NCBI GenBank assembly: GCA_902522465.1
Contig: CABYVV010000007.1
Span: forward strand, 1-64,000
DNA: 64,000 bases
Origin: an uncultured Alphaproteobacteria bacterium
Lineage (GTDB): Bacteria; Pseudomonadota; Alphaproteobacteria; Methylaequorales; Methylaequoraceae
Direction of reading: 5' to 3'
Shown here: one piece after another, positions 45,177-54,409 of the stretch
Layout: each line of letters opens with the position of its first letter
How positions within the stretch are numbered: the stretch's first letter is position 1
The notes under the pieces: generated by a model
Seen by the model: the letters and a program-made list of their open reading frames with translations, nothing else
Databases searched by the model: none
What the model was told of the DNA's origin: nothing
Position numbers and translations under genes: made by a program

Positions 45177-47137
45177 TTTAATAATTTGTTGATAATTTTT
45201 TTATATATTTTTTCTTTTGTTAATGAAAAATGATCGAAAAGTTGATTTCCTTTACCTGACTCACCGAAGCTATCAATACCAAAGATTAAATCTTTTGGAT
45301 TAAGGTATTTATACCATCCCAATGTTGATGCTGCTTCAATAACTACTCTAGGTTTACTACCTAATACCTTGTTTTTATAACTTTTATTTTGTCTTTCAAA
45401 AGCTTCAATGCATGGCATGGAAACTAAATTTGATTGTATCCCAATTTCTGATAATTTTTGACTAATTTCAAAACCAATTGATACTTCAGACCCACTAGCT
45501 ATTAAAGTCAGCTTAGGTTTTTCAGTTTTTTTGAGTAAGTAGCCACCTTTTGAGGATAAATTAGTTTTATATTTTTTTCTAAGTAATGGTAAGTTTTGTC
45601 TTGAAAGAGCTAAAACAGAAGGTGTCTTTAGACTATTGACCGCAATTTCCCATGCTTCAAATGTCTCAACCGCATCACATGGCCTAAACACATTTAAATT
45701 AGGAATTGATCTAAGACCAGCAAGATGTTCAATTGGTTGGTGTGTGGGTCCGTCCTCTCCGAGGCCGATCGAATCATGTGTAAATACATAGATTACTCTT
45801 TGTTTCATCATTGCTGAAAGCCTTATAGAATTTTTACAATAATCAGAAAAAACTAAAAAAGTACCTCCGTAAGGTAAAAATCCACCATGTACCGCAATAC
45901 CATTCATAGCAGCTGACATGAAATGTTCACGAACACCATAATGAATATAGTTAAGACATTTTCCGTTAAGTTTTGATGATGATGTTTTTGTAAGATTTGA
46001 TCCAGTTAAATCTGCTGATCCTCCTATGAGATTTGTGATTTTTGTCGATAAAAATTCTAAAGAATTTTGTGAGGATTTTCTGGTTGCTTCATTTTTTGAG
46101 GATTTTATTATTTTTTCCAAGAATTTAATTGTATCTTTTGATCGGGTTAACTTTTTGATCTTCATTTGTTTTAAAATTTCTTTATGTTTTAAAGATTTAT
46201 TGAATTTATTTTTCCAATTTTTGTTAAATTTTTGGCCTTTTTTTCCAACTTTATTCCATTCTTTTAAAATTTGTTTGGGCACGAAAAAGTTTTTATTTGA
46301 CAAGTTGAGATTTTTTTTTGTAAGCAAAGACTCGTTTTTTCCAAGAGGAGATCCGTGGCATGACTCAGAACCAGCTTTATTAGGAGATCCAAATCCAATT
46401 AAAGTTTTGCAAGAAATAAGTGTTGGTTTTTCTGATTCTTTTGCTTTTCTTAATGCAATATCTATTTGATTAAAATTATGGCCATCGATTGCTATTGTGT
46501 TCCAATTGCTGGCTCTGAATCTTTTTTCTTGATCATCTGAACAAGTTAAATCAACAGAACCGTCAATAGATATTCTATTATTGTCAAATAGGACAATTAA
46601 TTTATTTAATTTTTGATGTCCTGCAAAAGATATAGCTTCTTGAGAAATACCCTCCATTAAACAACCATCACCTACTATACACCATGTTTTATGATCAAAT
46701 ATATTGCCAAACTTTAGGTTTAAAATTTTTTCAGCCATGGCCATTCCAACACTATTTGCAAATCCTTGCCCAAGTGGACCCGTTGTTGTTTCAATACTCT
46801 TGAGCAAACCAAATTCAGGGTGTCCTGCAGTTTTACTCCCTAATTGTCTAAATTTTTTTATTTGATTTAAAGTGCAATCTTTATAGCCTACTAAATAAGA
46901 CAGAGCATATAATAACATCGATCCATGACCGGCTGATAAAACAAACCTATCTCTATTTATCCAATCTGGATCTTGAGGATCAAATTTCATATGATTTTTA
47001 AAAAGAACAGTTGCAACATCCGCCATTCCCATAGGCATACCTGGGTGACCCGAGTTTGCTTTTTCAATTGCATCTATAGTCAGACCTCTGATGGCATTAG
47101 CCATTTCCTGCATTATTTTTTTATCTCTGCTAGTCAT
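45173..47137 (-). CDS. tkt: Transketolase
   Basis: 654 residues, a ThDP enzyme that moves two-carbon units between sugar phosphates. The N-terminus has ANSGHPGMPMGMADVA, the ThDP/Mg motif is IVGDGCLMEGISQEA with downstream DNNRIS, and the pyrimidine domain contains HDSIGLGEDGPTHQP. Full length. It starts the carbon block and overlaps the preceding propeller gene by eight bases, so it may be cotranscribed with the MxaD-like gene. Confidence 0.97.
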   Translation of the reverse strand: MTSRDKKIMQEMANAIRGLTIDAIEKANSGHPGMPMGMADVATVLFKNHMKFDPQDPDWINRDRFVLSAGHGSMLLYALSYLVGYKDCTLNQIKKFRQLGSKTAGHPEFGLLKSIETTTGPLGQGFANSVGMAMAEKILNLKFGNIFDHKTWCIVGDGCLMEGISQEAISFAGHQKLNKLIVLFDNNRISIDGSVDLTCSDDQEKRFRASNWNTIAIDGHNFNQIDIALRKAKESEKPTLISCKTLIGFGSPNKAGSESCHGSPLGKNESLLTKKNLNLSNKNFFVPKQILKEWNKVGKKGQKFNKNWKNKFNKSLKHKEILKQMKIKKLTRSKDTIKFLEKIIKSSKNEATRKSSQNSLEFLSTKITNLIGGSADLTGSNLTKTSSSKLNGKCLNYIHYGVREHFMSAAMNGIAVHGGFLPYGGTFLVFSDYCKNSIRLSAMMKQRVIYVFTHDSIGLGEDGPTHQPIEHLAGLRSIPNLNVFRPCDAVETFEAWEIAVNSLKTPSVLALSRQNLPLLRKKYKTNLSSKGGYLLKKTEKPKLTLIASGSEVSIGFEISQKLSEIGIQSNLVSMPCIEAFERQNKSYKNKVLGSKPRVVIEAASTLGWYKYLNPKDLIFGIDSFGESGKGNQLFDHFSLTKEKIYKKIINKLLK

Positions 47138-48083
47138 AATTTTTTTTTAAAATAAATCTACCGAAAGCTCTAGGACCTCCAGATGTTTCTATTTTTTTTT
47201 TTATTTTAAAACTATCTAAATCAATAAGAATAATATTATCTTGAAACCAACAAGCAACAACAATTAAATTTTCTGAGTAACTAATGTCGATTCCCTCTGG
47301 ATATTCACAAACATTAGAAAGAGTTGATATTCTTTTCCTCTTATTCATATCTATAATTGATATACTGTCATCACGTTGATTAGTAACATAAAGTTGATTG
47401 TTTTTTTTATTATGAATCACAGAGTATGGCCAATTTGAAACTTCGAAATTTTCGTAAACCTCTAAATTTTCTTTGTCAATTATCGAAACCGAATTTGATT
47501 GTACATTTGTAACTACTACGTAATCTAGATAATTTTCTGAATAAATTCCAAAAGGGGCCTTTCCGACTTGTATATTTTTAATTGATTTAAAATTCCTTGT
47601 GTCAATCACAGAAATATTGTCATCCTCTCTGTTTGCTACAAAAAGTTTATTTAAATTTTCATCTAAGTATATTCCAGCAGGAGATTTTCCAACTTTGATT
47701 TCATTTTTTATTTTTTCTGAATTTAAATCTATTACTGTAATAGTATTATCATACCAGTTGGACACAAATAATATATTAAATTTATTATCTAATGCTAGAC
47801 CCATTGGACTATTACCTGAGTTAACAAGTTTATTAGATTTTATAGAGAGGTTAACAATAGATACATTATTGCTTTCAGGATTAGCAACAAAGATTCGTTG
47901 TGATTGCTGATCAACTAAAATGCCTGCTGGTTTCATACCAACTTCTACTTCATCAATCTTCTTCATTGCTTCTAGGTCTATTACATCAAGCATGTTACTT
48001 TCTTGATTAGTAATATACGCAATGTCTTGTGTATTGGTTATTGAATGATTTAATAAAATAATAAAAAAAACAAAAAAGAACAT
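47130..48083 (-). CDS. Periplasmic YVTN/YncE-type beta-propeller
   Basis: 317 residues: a signal peptide (about 1-20), then about seven repeats of roughly 42 residues, each with a form of IFVANPESNNVSIVNL, LFVSNWYDNTITVIDL, LFVANREDDNISVID. Such propellers occur beside PQQ-dependent alcohol and methanol dehydrogenases, where their role is unclear. The start meets the stop of the MxaD-like gene. The name is by repeat pattern; the function is not established. Confidence 0.85.
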   Translation of the reverse strand: MFFFVFFIILLNHSITNTQDIAYITNQESNMLDVIDLEAMKKIDEVEVGMKPAGILVDQQSQRIFVANPESNNVSIVNLSIKSNKLVNSGNSPMGLALDNKFNILFVSNWYDNTITVIDLNSEKIKNEIKVGKSPAGIYLDENLNKLFVANREDDNISVIDTRNFKSIKNIQVGKAPFGIYSENYLDYVVVTNVQSNSVSIIDKENLEVYENFEVSNWPYSVIHNKKNNQLYVTNQRDDSISIIDMNKRKRISTLSNVCEYPEGIDISYSENLIVVACWFQDNIILIDLDSFKIKKKIETSGGPRAFGRFILKKNYD

Positions 48084-48610
48084 TATTTTTTTTCAATCGT
48101 ATTTTTTAACCCTTTTAGATTTTCTTTTATGAACTTTCTCACTAATTTTTTTGAATTCTCATCATTTAGTTCAGGAGGCGGATCATTACCCATAAAACCT
48201 CTGTAAAAACCAGCTTTATATTGAACAACAGTTTTTCCGTCACTAGACTTAACAAAAATTTTTGATGAATAGCTATTAACTGGTAATATCGAATTATTTG
48301 TTTCTAAAATTCTCCAGTTAACCATCATTTTTTCTTGATCTAGTTTCTCAAGTTTTTGTTTAACATTTTCTCCTGTTTTAAATGTTATCACTCTTTCAGA
48401 GCCAACTTCACCGCTTTGAGTTGTTATCTCTTTGATGTTTTCGTTCCAATTGAAATTTTTAAAATCACTTACAATCTTCCATACATCAGTAGCAGTGGCC
48501 TCTATTTCTATTGATTCAGACACCTTTTGTCTCGATGGTCCATGTGCGAACACACTATTATTGAAAAAGATAATTGCAAAAATAGCTAAAAAAGTTTTTT
48601 TGTGTAACAT
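48083..48610 (-). CDS. MxaD-like periplasmic SRPBCC-fold protein
   Basis: 175 residues with a signal peptide ending SVFAHG. The mature SRPBCC domain starts HGPSRQKVSESIEIEATATDVWKIVSDF and ends with FYRGFMGNDPPPELND, the signature of MxaD-type proteins found in methanol dehydrogenase (mxa/xox) clusters; MxaD is reported to help electron transfer from methanol dehydrogenase to its cytochrome. No methanol dehydrogenase is in this window. The ribosome binding site is AAAGGAA. It is followed immediately by the beta-propeller. Confidence 0.8.
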   Translation of the reverse strand: MLHKKTFLAIFAIIFFNNSVFAHGPSRQKVSESIEIEATATDVWKIVSDFKNFNWNENIKEITTQSGEVGSERVITFKTGENVKQKLEKLDQEKMMVNWRILETNNSILPVNSYSSKIFVKSSDGKTVVQYKAGFYRGFMGNDPPPELNDENSKKLVRKFIKENLKGLKNTIEKK

Positions 48611-48624
48611 AAATTTCCTTTTAA

Positions 48625-48819
48625 TTATAATATAATAAATTTATTTTTATCTTCTATAACTGATAATGCAACTAAGATTTCTGAATTTTCATCTTCAAGG
48701 TCAACAAGAACCGCGTGTATAAGGCCCGAGATTGTTTTTAACCTTTTAACCTTATACTTAGTTCTATTCATCTTTTTATCAGAAACTTTTTCTATAATTT
48801 TATCAATTAGAATATCCAT
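48625..48819 (-). CDS. Possible small hypothetical protein
   Basis: A 64-residue frame, basic at the centre (KKMNRTKYKVKRLK) and with a strand-rich end (IHAVLVDLEDENSEILVALSVIED). It has no signal peptide or recognised family and no strong ribosome binding site. It fills the otherwise empty gap before the MxaD-like gene, 14 bases away and on the same strand, which favours a real gene. Confidence 0.45.
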   Translation of the reverse strand: MDILIDKIIEKVSDKKMNRTKYKVKRLKTISGLIHAVLVDLEDENSEILVALSVIEDKNKFIIL

Positions 48820-48874
48820 AAAAAAACTGTAGTAATTTTTTATTATAAATTTAATAATTCATATTTAATAAAAT

Positions 48875-51355
48875 ATGAAAAATTTTTTTAAGATTATAAT
48901 CATACAATCCAAGTTAGTGATATTAATATATATTCTTTTGGGAATATTTTTAGGTATTTATTCAATTAAAAATTTAAAAATTAATACCTCAACTGATTCT
49001 TTAATTAATAACAACCTTGATTTTAAATTAAATCAAAAAAATCTAAAAAAATCTTTCGATATTTTGAACAATAACATTTTGATCAGAATCAAGTCTTTAG
49101 ATAAATCAAAGACTTCAGAAATATGTATAAAAATTGTAGAAGAATTAAAAAAGAGTAGTTCAATTTCTTTTGTTTATTCTCCTAATTTGGACAAAGTGTT
49201 TAAAAAAAACTTTTTTTTATTTCTCAATGAAATTGAAAAGGAAGAAATTGTAAATAAACTATACAAATATCAACCATTTTTATCTCAGATTAATAACAGT
49301 AAAAGTAAATTAGGTGGATTCAATAATCTTATTGAAATGTATTTAAAAGATGATTCTAAATCAGAAGAAAATGAATTTGATTTTATTTTAGAAACATTTT
49401 CTGAATCATTAACTAAAAGAGATTTTGTAAATTGGCAAAATCTTTTTTCATCAGAAGAGGAGGAATTCTTTATAATTTTCGGAGTAAATGAAAATCATAT
49501 TTCGAATAAAAATTTTAAAGAAATTTATACTTTTCTTAATAGTTTAAATAATAAATATCATTCAGATATTGTAGTTGATTACACGGGTGGCTTAGTTATA
49601 GATTATGAAGAAGTCTCTTCTGTATCAGAGGGGGCAATTGTATCTGGATTATTAAGTTTCTTATTGGTTGGTTTAATACTTTGGTTGGCATTTAGAATTT
49701 TTTTACCAATTTTTCTTTTACTTTTTACTATCTTTTTGGGTTTAGTAATTACTATCGGAGTGACCACATTTGTAATTGGGTCCTTAAATTTAATTTCAGT
49801 TGCTTTTGCCGTTTTATTTATTGGTCTCTCAGTAGACTTTGGTATTCAAGTATTTTCAAGAATTACCGAGGATAGGTTTACAAATGAAATTAAAAATATT
49901 GATTTAATTTCTAAGACTTTATTCATAGCATCCATACCTTCAGTTATTGGGTTTTTATCATTTATACCTACAGATTATATAGGTTTATCTGAACTTGGTA
50001 TGATTTCGGCTATTGGATTAATGGTTGGACTTGTTTTAAATATAAGCTTTTTACCTTGTATTATAAAGGTTTTCTCGAATAATTTAAAAATAACTTTTTT
50101 TAATTTTTCTAGTAATTCTTTTATAAAATTCCTCCAAAACAAAAAAAAAATAAATATTACTAAATTTATTTTTATTTCAGTTCTATTTTTCTCACTTTTG
50201 AATTTTAAAAAGATAAATTTTGATTCTGATGCATTGAATCTCAAGAATCAAGAATCACAATCAGTTTTACTTGCAAAAGAAGTAATTGAAAAAAATCCAA
50301 CATCCGATTACGTTGCGTCTATAATCTTTAATGATCAAGAAATTAATTTATTTGATAAATCCCACCCAATTTTCCAGAATAAAATCATAAAGTCATATTT
50401 CAGTTATTATAAAATTTATGATAATTATGAATCGGAAAATTTAGATTACCTTAAGTTTCTTCTTACAAACAATAATCCTTCACAACTTACAAAAAAAAAT
50501 TCAGAATTAAAGAGGTTTAAAGAACTCTTATTTAAGCTTGACAAAGAAAATGATAGTATAGAATCAAGTAGTTTTAGATTACTTCAAGTTATAAACGAAT
50601 TAGAAAAGCAAGGGCTACAAACAAAAGATATAGAAAAATTATTATTTGAAAAATTTGATGATTTAATTCTTTTTATTCAAGATCTAGGGAATGTTCCTGA
50701 AGGCTTATCTAATTCTATTCCGAATTATTTTAAGAAAAGATATGTTTCCGAATCTGGTATGCACAGAGTTGAAATTTTTCCCTCTAAGGATTTATCAGAA
50801 CCTAATAATTTAAATGAATTTGTTCAAGTGATTGAAAGTTATTTTCCTGAAGCAACTGGTATGCCAGTGGTTCAACAAAAGGCAGGTGAGGTAGTAATAA
50901 ATTCTTTTTTTAAAGCACTAACTATTTCTTTGATTTTTTTAATTGTTTTTTTATTCTTTATCTTCAAAAAATTTAAACATGTACTGATGTGTTTATTAAC
51001 TTTATTTTCAGGGTTCATTCTAACTACTTTTTTTATGATTATTTTAAAAATAAATTTTAATTTTGCAAATATGATAGCTTTACCACTTCTTTTTAGTTTA
51101 GGTGTCAGTTATCCTATATATTTTTTGAAAAGATATGATGAGTTAAAAAGTATAGAATCTGTCTATGAGTCGAATACTCCCTCTGCAATTCTTTTTAGTG
51201 GTTTAACAACAATTTGTTCATTTAGTACTTTGTATCTGTCTAATCATCAAGGGACATCTTCAATGGGTTTGCTTTTATTTTTTAGTCTCTTTAATACATT
51301 AATATCGTGTTTAGTTTTGTTGCCAATTTATATGCGATTATCAAAATTTAAATGA
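48875..51355 (+). CDS. MMPL/RND-superfamily exporter (HpnN-like topology)
   Basis: 826 residues with two repeats of one plus five membrane helices and large loops. The first set contains SEGAIVSGLLSFLLVGLILW and FIGLSVDFGIQVFSRI (TM4 acid). The second has the equivalent FANMIALPLLFSLGVSYPIYFLKRYDE, where the acid is not obvious. Proteins of this shape export lipids, including hopanoids (HpnN), but no hopanoid genes are here, so the cargo is open. It is monocistronic and its 3' end overlaps the lipoprotein gene by eight bases. Confidence 0.85.
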   Translation: MKNFFKIIIIQSKLVILIYILLGIFLGIYSIKNLKINTSTDSLINNNLDFKLNQKNLKKSFDILNNNILIRIKSLDKSKTSEICIKIVEELKKSSSISFVYSPNLDKVFKKNFFLFLNEIEKEEIVNKLYKYQPFLSQINNSKSKLGGFNNLIEMYLKDDSKSEENEFDFILETFSESLTKRDFVNWQNLFSSEEEEFFIIFGVNENHISNKNFKEIYTFLNSLNNKYHSDIVVDYTGGLVIDYEEVSSVSEGAIVSGLLSFLLVGLILWLAFRIFLPIFLLLFTIFLGLVITIGVTTFVIGSLNLISVAFAVLFIGLSVDFGIQVFSRITEDRFTNEIKNIDLISKTLFIASIPSVIGFLSFIPTDYIGLSELGMISAIGLMVGLVLNISFLPCIIKVFSNNLKITFFNFSSNSFIKFLQNKKKINITKFIFISVLFFSLLNFKKINFDSDALNLKNQESQSVLLAKEVIEKNPTSDYVASIIFNDQEINLFDKSHPIFQNKIIKSYFSYYKIYDNYESENLDYLKFLLTNNNPSQLTKKNSELKRFKELLFKLDKENDSIESSSFRLLQVINELEKQGLQTKDIEKLLFEKFDDLILFIQDLGNVPEGLSNSIPNYFKKRYVSESGMHRVEIFPSKDLSEPNNLNEFVQVIESYFPEATGMPVVQQKAGEVVINSFFKALTISLIFLIVFLFFIFKKFKHVLMCLLTLFSGFILTTFFMIILKINFNFANMIALPLLFSLGVSYPIYFLKRYDELKSIESVYESNTPSAILFSGLTTICSFSTLYLSNHQGTSSMGLLLFFSLFNTLISCLVLLPIYMRLSKFK

Positions 51356-51842
51356 GAACCCAATTGCCTTTTTCGTCTCTACAAGCAGTTGAGTCTTCTT
51401 CATAAACTTTTTTATTTTTTCTAATAATTTTTTTAAAATCTCTGCAGCTTTTTTGATCAATAGAATAATTATTAAGTGGGGTAATACTTCCTTCAGTTTT
51501 ATAACTATTTTTACTCTCCCAATTTGTAGAAATATTATCAGAATTATTATTTAATGAGTCTTCAATAACATTGTTAAATTCTTCTCTATCCTCTGCTTCT
51601 AATAATTCAACAATTTTCCCACCTAAGATATAACCTGTTGCACTTCCTAAAATTACTGCAATATCTTGAGAAATGCCTGAGCCTACTTTTGACCCAACAT
51701 AACCTCCTACTGCGGCTCCTATTAACTGACCAAAAATTTTTTTATCTTTTGTGTTTTCGCATGAAATAATTCCCAAAATTAATAAAAGGCTTACTAATCC
51801 AATGGATAATCTATTTTTGAACTTATATTTTCTCATTTTCAT
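51348..51842 (-). CDS. 17-kDa surface antigen-like lipoprotein with glycine zipper (second copy)
   Basis: 164 residues with a lipobox (LILGIISC), a glycine zipper (LIGAAVGGYVGSKVGSGISQDIAVILGSATGYILGGK) and the terminal STACRDEKGNWVLI. It shares this plan with the protein at 29418-29885 but is clearly diverged. It starts within the end of the DNA ligase gene, an odd partner, so coupling probably reflects compaction. Confidence 0.8.
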   Translation of the reverse strand: MKMRKYKFKNRLSIGLVSLLLILGIISCENTKDKKIFGQLIGAAVGGYVGSKVGSGISQDIAVILGSATGYILGGKIVELLEAEDREEFNNVIEDSLNNNSDNISTNWESKNSYKTEGSITPLNNYSIDQKSCRDFKKIIRKNKKVYEEDSTACRDEKGNWVLI

Positions 51843-53142
51843 TAAATCCTCTAAAACATTTAAACCTTGGAAATCTTAAACTCCAATTTTCACCTTCTTG
51901 GCTTTTACTTATAGAATCTGCTCTCACTTCAATAATTTTTCCAATTAAATTTCTTCTACCTTGCCAAAAATCTTCTCTTTGCTTATCTGAAAACCCTGAA
52001 CCTATATTAAGTTTAAAAAACTTTCCGTCCTCTTCGCCTTCTGCAATTAATGCACCTAACTTTCCTTTGTTTCGTCCTGTTCCCTCTTCAAAATTTGTTA
52101 CTTCCAAGGAGATTTCAATTACTGGTTTGAGTTTGAGCCAAGTTGTTGATCTTTTACATTCGTAATACGAATCTGGATCCTTTATCATTATACCTTCATA
52201 ACCATCGATGATAGCTTTGGTATTAAATTGTTTAAAAATGTTTTTACCATCATCTGTATCAAGATCTACAAGGCTCTTTTCGATTAATTTGATTTTATCT
52301 AATGTGCGCATATTCCTATCAAACCAATTTTCTAGGTGTTTAATTCTTTCAAAATATTTTTTTTTTTCAATACCAGATTTAAAGTTTTCAAACGTCAGGA
52401 TGTCAAATAAATATAGGGTCGCATCATCATTTTGAACAGTGCTTTTTCGATGAATTTGTTTCATTAGTTCTTGGAAATTTTTACTCACCACTTCACCATC
52501 TAAAACAATAGCTGAATTAATAGGATTTGTTTTAATACATTTTGACAATTCATTTTGAAGGTTTCTAAAATTTACCAATTCTTTTCCATTTCGGCTAAAA
52601 AAATCAACTCTTCCATCTGGATATAAAACAGAAATGACTCTTACTCCGTCTAATTTCACTTCTAAAAACTTTTTTCCTGTTAGTTTTTTTTTATGAGAAT
52701 CTGAATCTTGTGCTAATTGACAAGCAAAAACAGGAATAAGGAATTGATCAAAGTTATTTTTTTTCGCAACATTATTGATTGTTTTTTCTGATAAACCACA
52801 TCTCATATCTTTTTGTAAGATTCTTTTATAAAAGAAATTCCATTCATCTTTAGATGATTTATTCATTATTTCTAAAATCTTATCTCTAGCTGCATGACCT
52901 GTTAATTTTCTCGAACTTAAATCTTGAGAGAGTTTAAAAAAATTGTCCCAAGGTAATCCTTCACCATTTTCTTCTGAATTAGGAATTTTTTTTACACCGA
53001 ATGTTATTAGTTTATTATAGGCTAGTTCCATACCTTTAAAAAAAATTTCATTATTATTTTTCATTTCATCTAAAATTATTTGTTCTTTAGATAATCTAGA
53101 ACTAGTTAATTCCAATTCTTGGATAATTTTAAAAGTTTCCAT
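51823..53142 (-). CDS. ATP-dependent DNA ligase
   Basis: 439 residues. The adenylated Lys is in EVKLDGVRV (K163), with later nucleotidyltransferase motifs VDFFSRNGKE, LDGEVV, YEGIMIKD and TTWLKLKP. The N-terminal helical domain contains KLTGHAARDKI and LQKDMRCGLSEKTINNV, which resembles T4-type phage ligases, and an OB domain closes the protein (GRNKGKLGALIA). Bacteria replicate with NAD ligase LigA, so this is an accessory repair-type or phage-derived enzyme. It overlaps the upstream RecB-like nuclease gene by 14 bases. It is not the Lhr-associated ligase type by context (no helicase or MPE nearby). Confidence 0.92.
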   Translation of the reverse strand: METFKIIQELELTSSRLSKEQIILDEMKNNNEIFFKGMELAYNKLITFGVKKIPNSEENGEGLPWDNFFKLSQDLSSRKLTGHAARDKILEIMNKSSKDEWNFFYKRILQKDMRCGLSEKTINNVAKKNNFDQFLIPVFACQLAQDSDSHKKKLTGKKFLEVKLDGVRVISVLYPDGRVDFFSRNGKELVNFRNLQNELSKCIKTNPINSAIVLDGEVVSKNFQELMKQIHRKSTVQNDDATLYLFDILTFENFKSGIEKKKYFERIKHLENWFDRNMRTLDKIKLIEKSLVDLDTDDGKNIFKQFNTKAIIDGYEGIMIKDPDSYYECKRSTTWLKLKPVIEISLEVTNFEEGTGRNKGKLGALIAEGEEDGKFFKLNIGSGFSDKQREDFWQGRRNLIGKIIEVRADSISKSQEGENWSLRFPRFKCFRGFNENEKI

Positions 53143-53869
53143 CTATGACTCTCTGAATATTTGTTTGATATCTACAATACTTACAACTATTATGATTTAA
53201 GGGTAAATTGTCTGAGTTAAGAGTTTTATAAATAATTTCAAGTGTCGGTTCAATCCATAAAAGTTCAAGTTCTTTTTCAAATATAAGCAATTCAAAATCA
53301 ATTTTTTGATGGTTACTTGGAAAATTTTCCGATGCATTTAAATAAACAAGTACTCCTGAGTTACTAACATCTAAGGAGTTTTTAGATAAAAGATATGAAT
53401 AAAGAGACAACTGCTTCCAATATCCCGGCCATATTGAATCAGAATTAATATCTTTTTTTCTGGATGTACTTTTTATAATTACAGGAAAGAACTTCTCCGT
53501 TTCCTCACATTGCCATACGTCATCGAGACTTGCCTTTAACCTAAAATTAGTTTTTTTATGAATATATGAAATTCCTTTGAAAGGATGATTCCAATTATTA
53601 AGCGAATCAATATTGGAAGGGATTAATTTTCTTTTGATTTTTTTCGAATCAGGATAGACTTCTTGTTTCAATCTAAATTCGTTTAAAATATTTTTATAGT
53701 GATTAACAACAAAATTATTTATAACTAGAGGTGTTCCATGTGGTCTTTTAATACCATATTTTTGATCAAGATAAAAACACCTATTACAATCAAAAAATAA
53801 ATCAATTTTTGATCTACTAATAGAGAATGCATTCAAATTATCTTTTACGTATAACTTTCTTTTCCACAT
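53129..53869 (-). CDS. RecB/Cas4-like PD-(D/E)XK nuclease-fold protein with four cysteines
   Basis: 246 residues. The pattern resembles RecB-family Fe-S nucleases: CNRC at 28-31 near the N-terminus, LDD near 116, then VIIKSTS (K133), the RecB-type QLSLYSYLL (Q-x3-Y) and a C-terminal CKYC (229-232). The usual acid of (D/E)xK is Ile 131 here, so catalysis is doubtful or rearranged. The four cysteines could hold an Fe-S cluster. It is translated just before the DNA ligase (14-base overlap), suggesting joint action on DNA ends (inference). No cas genes or CRISPR are present. Confidence 0.7.
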   Translation of the reverse strand: MWKRKLYVKDNLNAFSISRSKIDLFFDCNRCFYLDQKYGIKRPHGTPLVINNFVVNHYKNILNEFRLKQEVYPDSKKIKRKLIPSNIDSLNNWNHPFKGISYIHKKTNFRLKASLDDVWQCEETEKFFPVIIKSTSRKKDINSDSIWPGYWKQLSLYSYLLSKNSLDVSNSGVLVYLNASENFPSNHQKIDFELLIFEKELELLWIEPTLEIIYKTLNSDNLPLNHNSCKYCRYQTNIQRVIDGNF

Positions 53870-54034
53870 TACAAAAATAATTACTTTGCTTTTTTAATCT
53901 TAAGCATTAGTTAATTTATAAAATCCTATCATTAATTGACATAGTAATACAAATTAAACTGATTAATTACTTAAAAATTAGTATCAAATGAAAATTAAAA
54001 TTGACAATTTCTTTTTTTTTGAAATTATCTTTTT

Positions 54035-54409
54035 ATGTACTTTTTTGCTCTTCTTTTACTTCCAAAACTTCTTTATTCGTTGGACCTAAACTTAATGTGT
54101 ACAAATTACAATGTAAATAACAAAGAAGTTGACGTAAAAGATATCTTTCTGCTTATGGATTCAGATTCGAAAAAAATTGAACTTGGTGGATTGTCCTTTT
54201 TTGCTGATCAAATTTTTATCACAAACTCTAACATTTCCTGGACAGCAAGTGACATAAATCTTTATCCAGATTCTAACGGAGAAATATCTGGAATTATTGG
54301 AAGATACTCTGGTGAATTAGTTTTGAATTTTAAAAAAAATCATGAAAAAAGAGGTAAATCTTTGATTTTTAATTGTCGTAAATTTAAGATGAAAGAAAGA
54401 AAATTTTAA
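54035..54409 (+). CDS. Small exported protein of unknown function
   Basis: 124 residues with a probable signal peptide (YFFALLLLPKLLYS) and a beta-rich mature part (MCTNYNVNNKEV, IFITNSNISWTASDI, LIFNCRKFKM) containing two cysteines. No family recognised. A stop 15 bases upstream limits the start to this ATG. Upstream poly-T runs make a sequencing slip possible but none is needed. The stop overlaps the radical SAM gene by four bases. Confidence 0.6.
   Translation: MYFFALLLLPKLLYSLDLNLMCTNYNVNNKEVDVKDIFLLMDSDSKKIELGGLSFFADQIFITNSNISWTASDINLYPDSNGEISGIIGRYSGELVLNFKKNHEKRGKSLIFNCRKFKMKERKF

Noticed and set aside
46026-46469. A 147-residue plus-strand reading frame inside tkt
   Set aside because: Antisense shadow of transketolase; its Phe/Leu/Ser-rich composition is the complement of Lys/Glu-rich coding sequence.
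48875-51355. Hopanoid transporter HpnN
   Set aside because: The topology fits but no hopanoid synthesis genes are nearby and sequence alone cannot separate it from other MMPL exporters; left as a general call.
53129-53869. Cas4 of a CRISPR system
   Set aside because: No repeat-spacer array and no other cas gene is present, and the catalytic acid is replaced; the cysteine layout (2+2) also differs from Cas4 (1+3).
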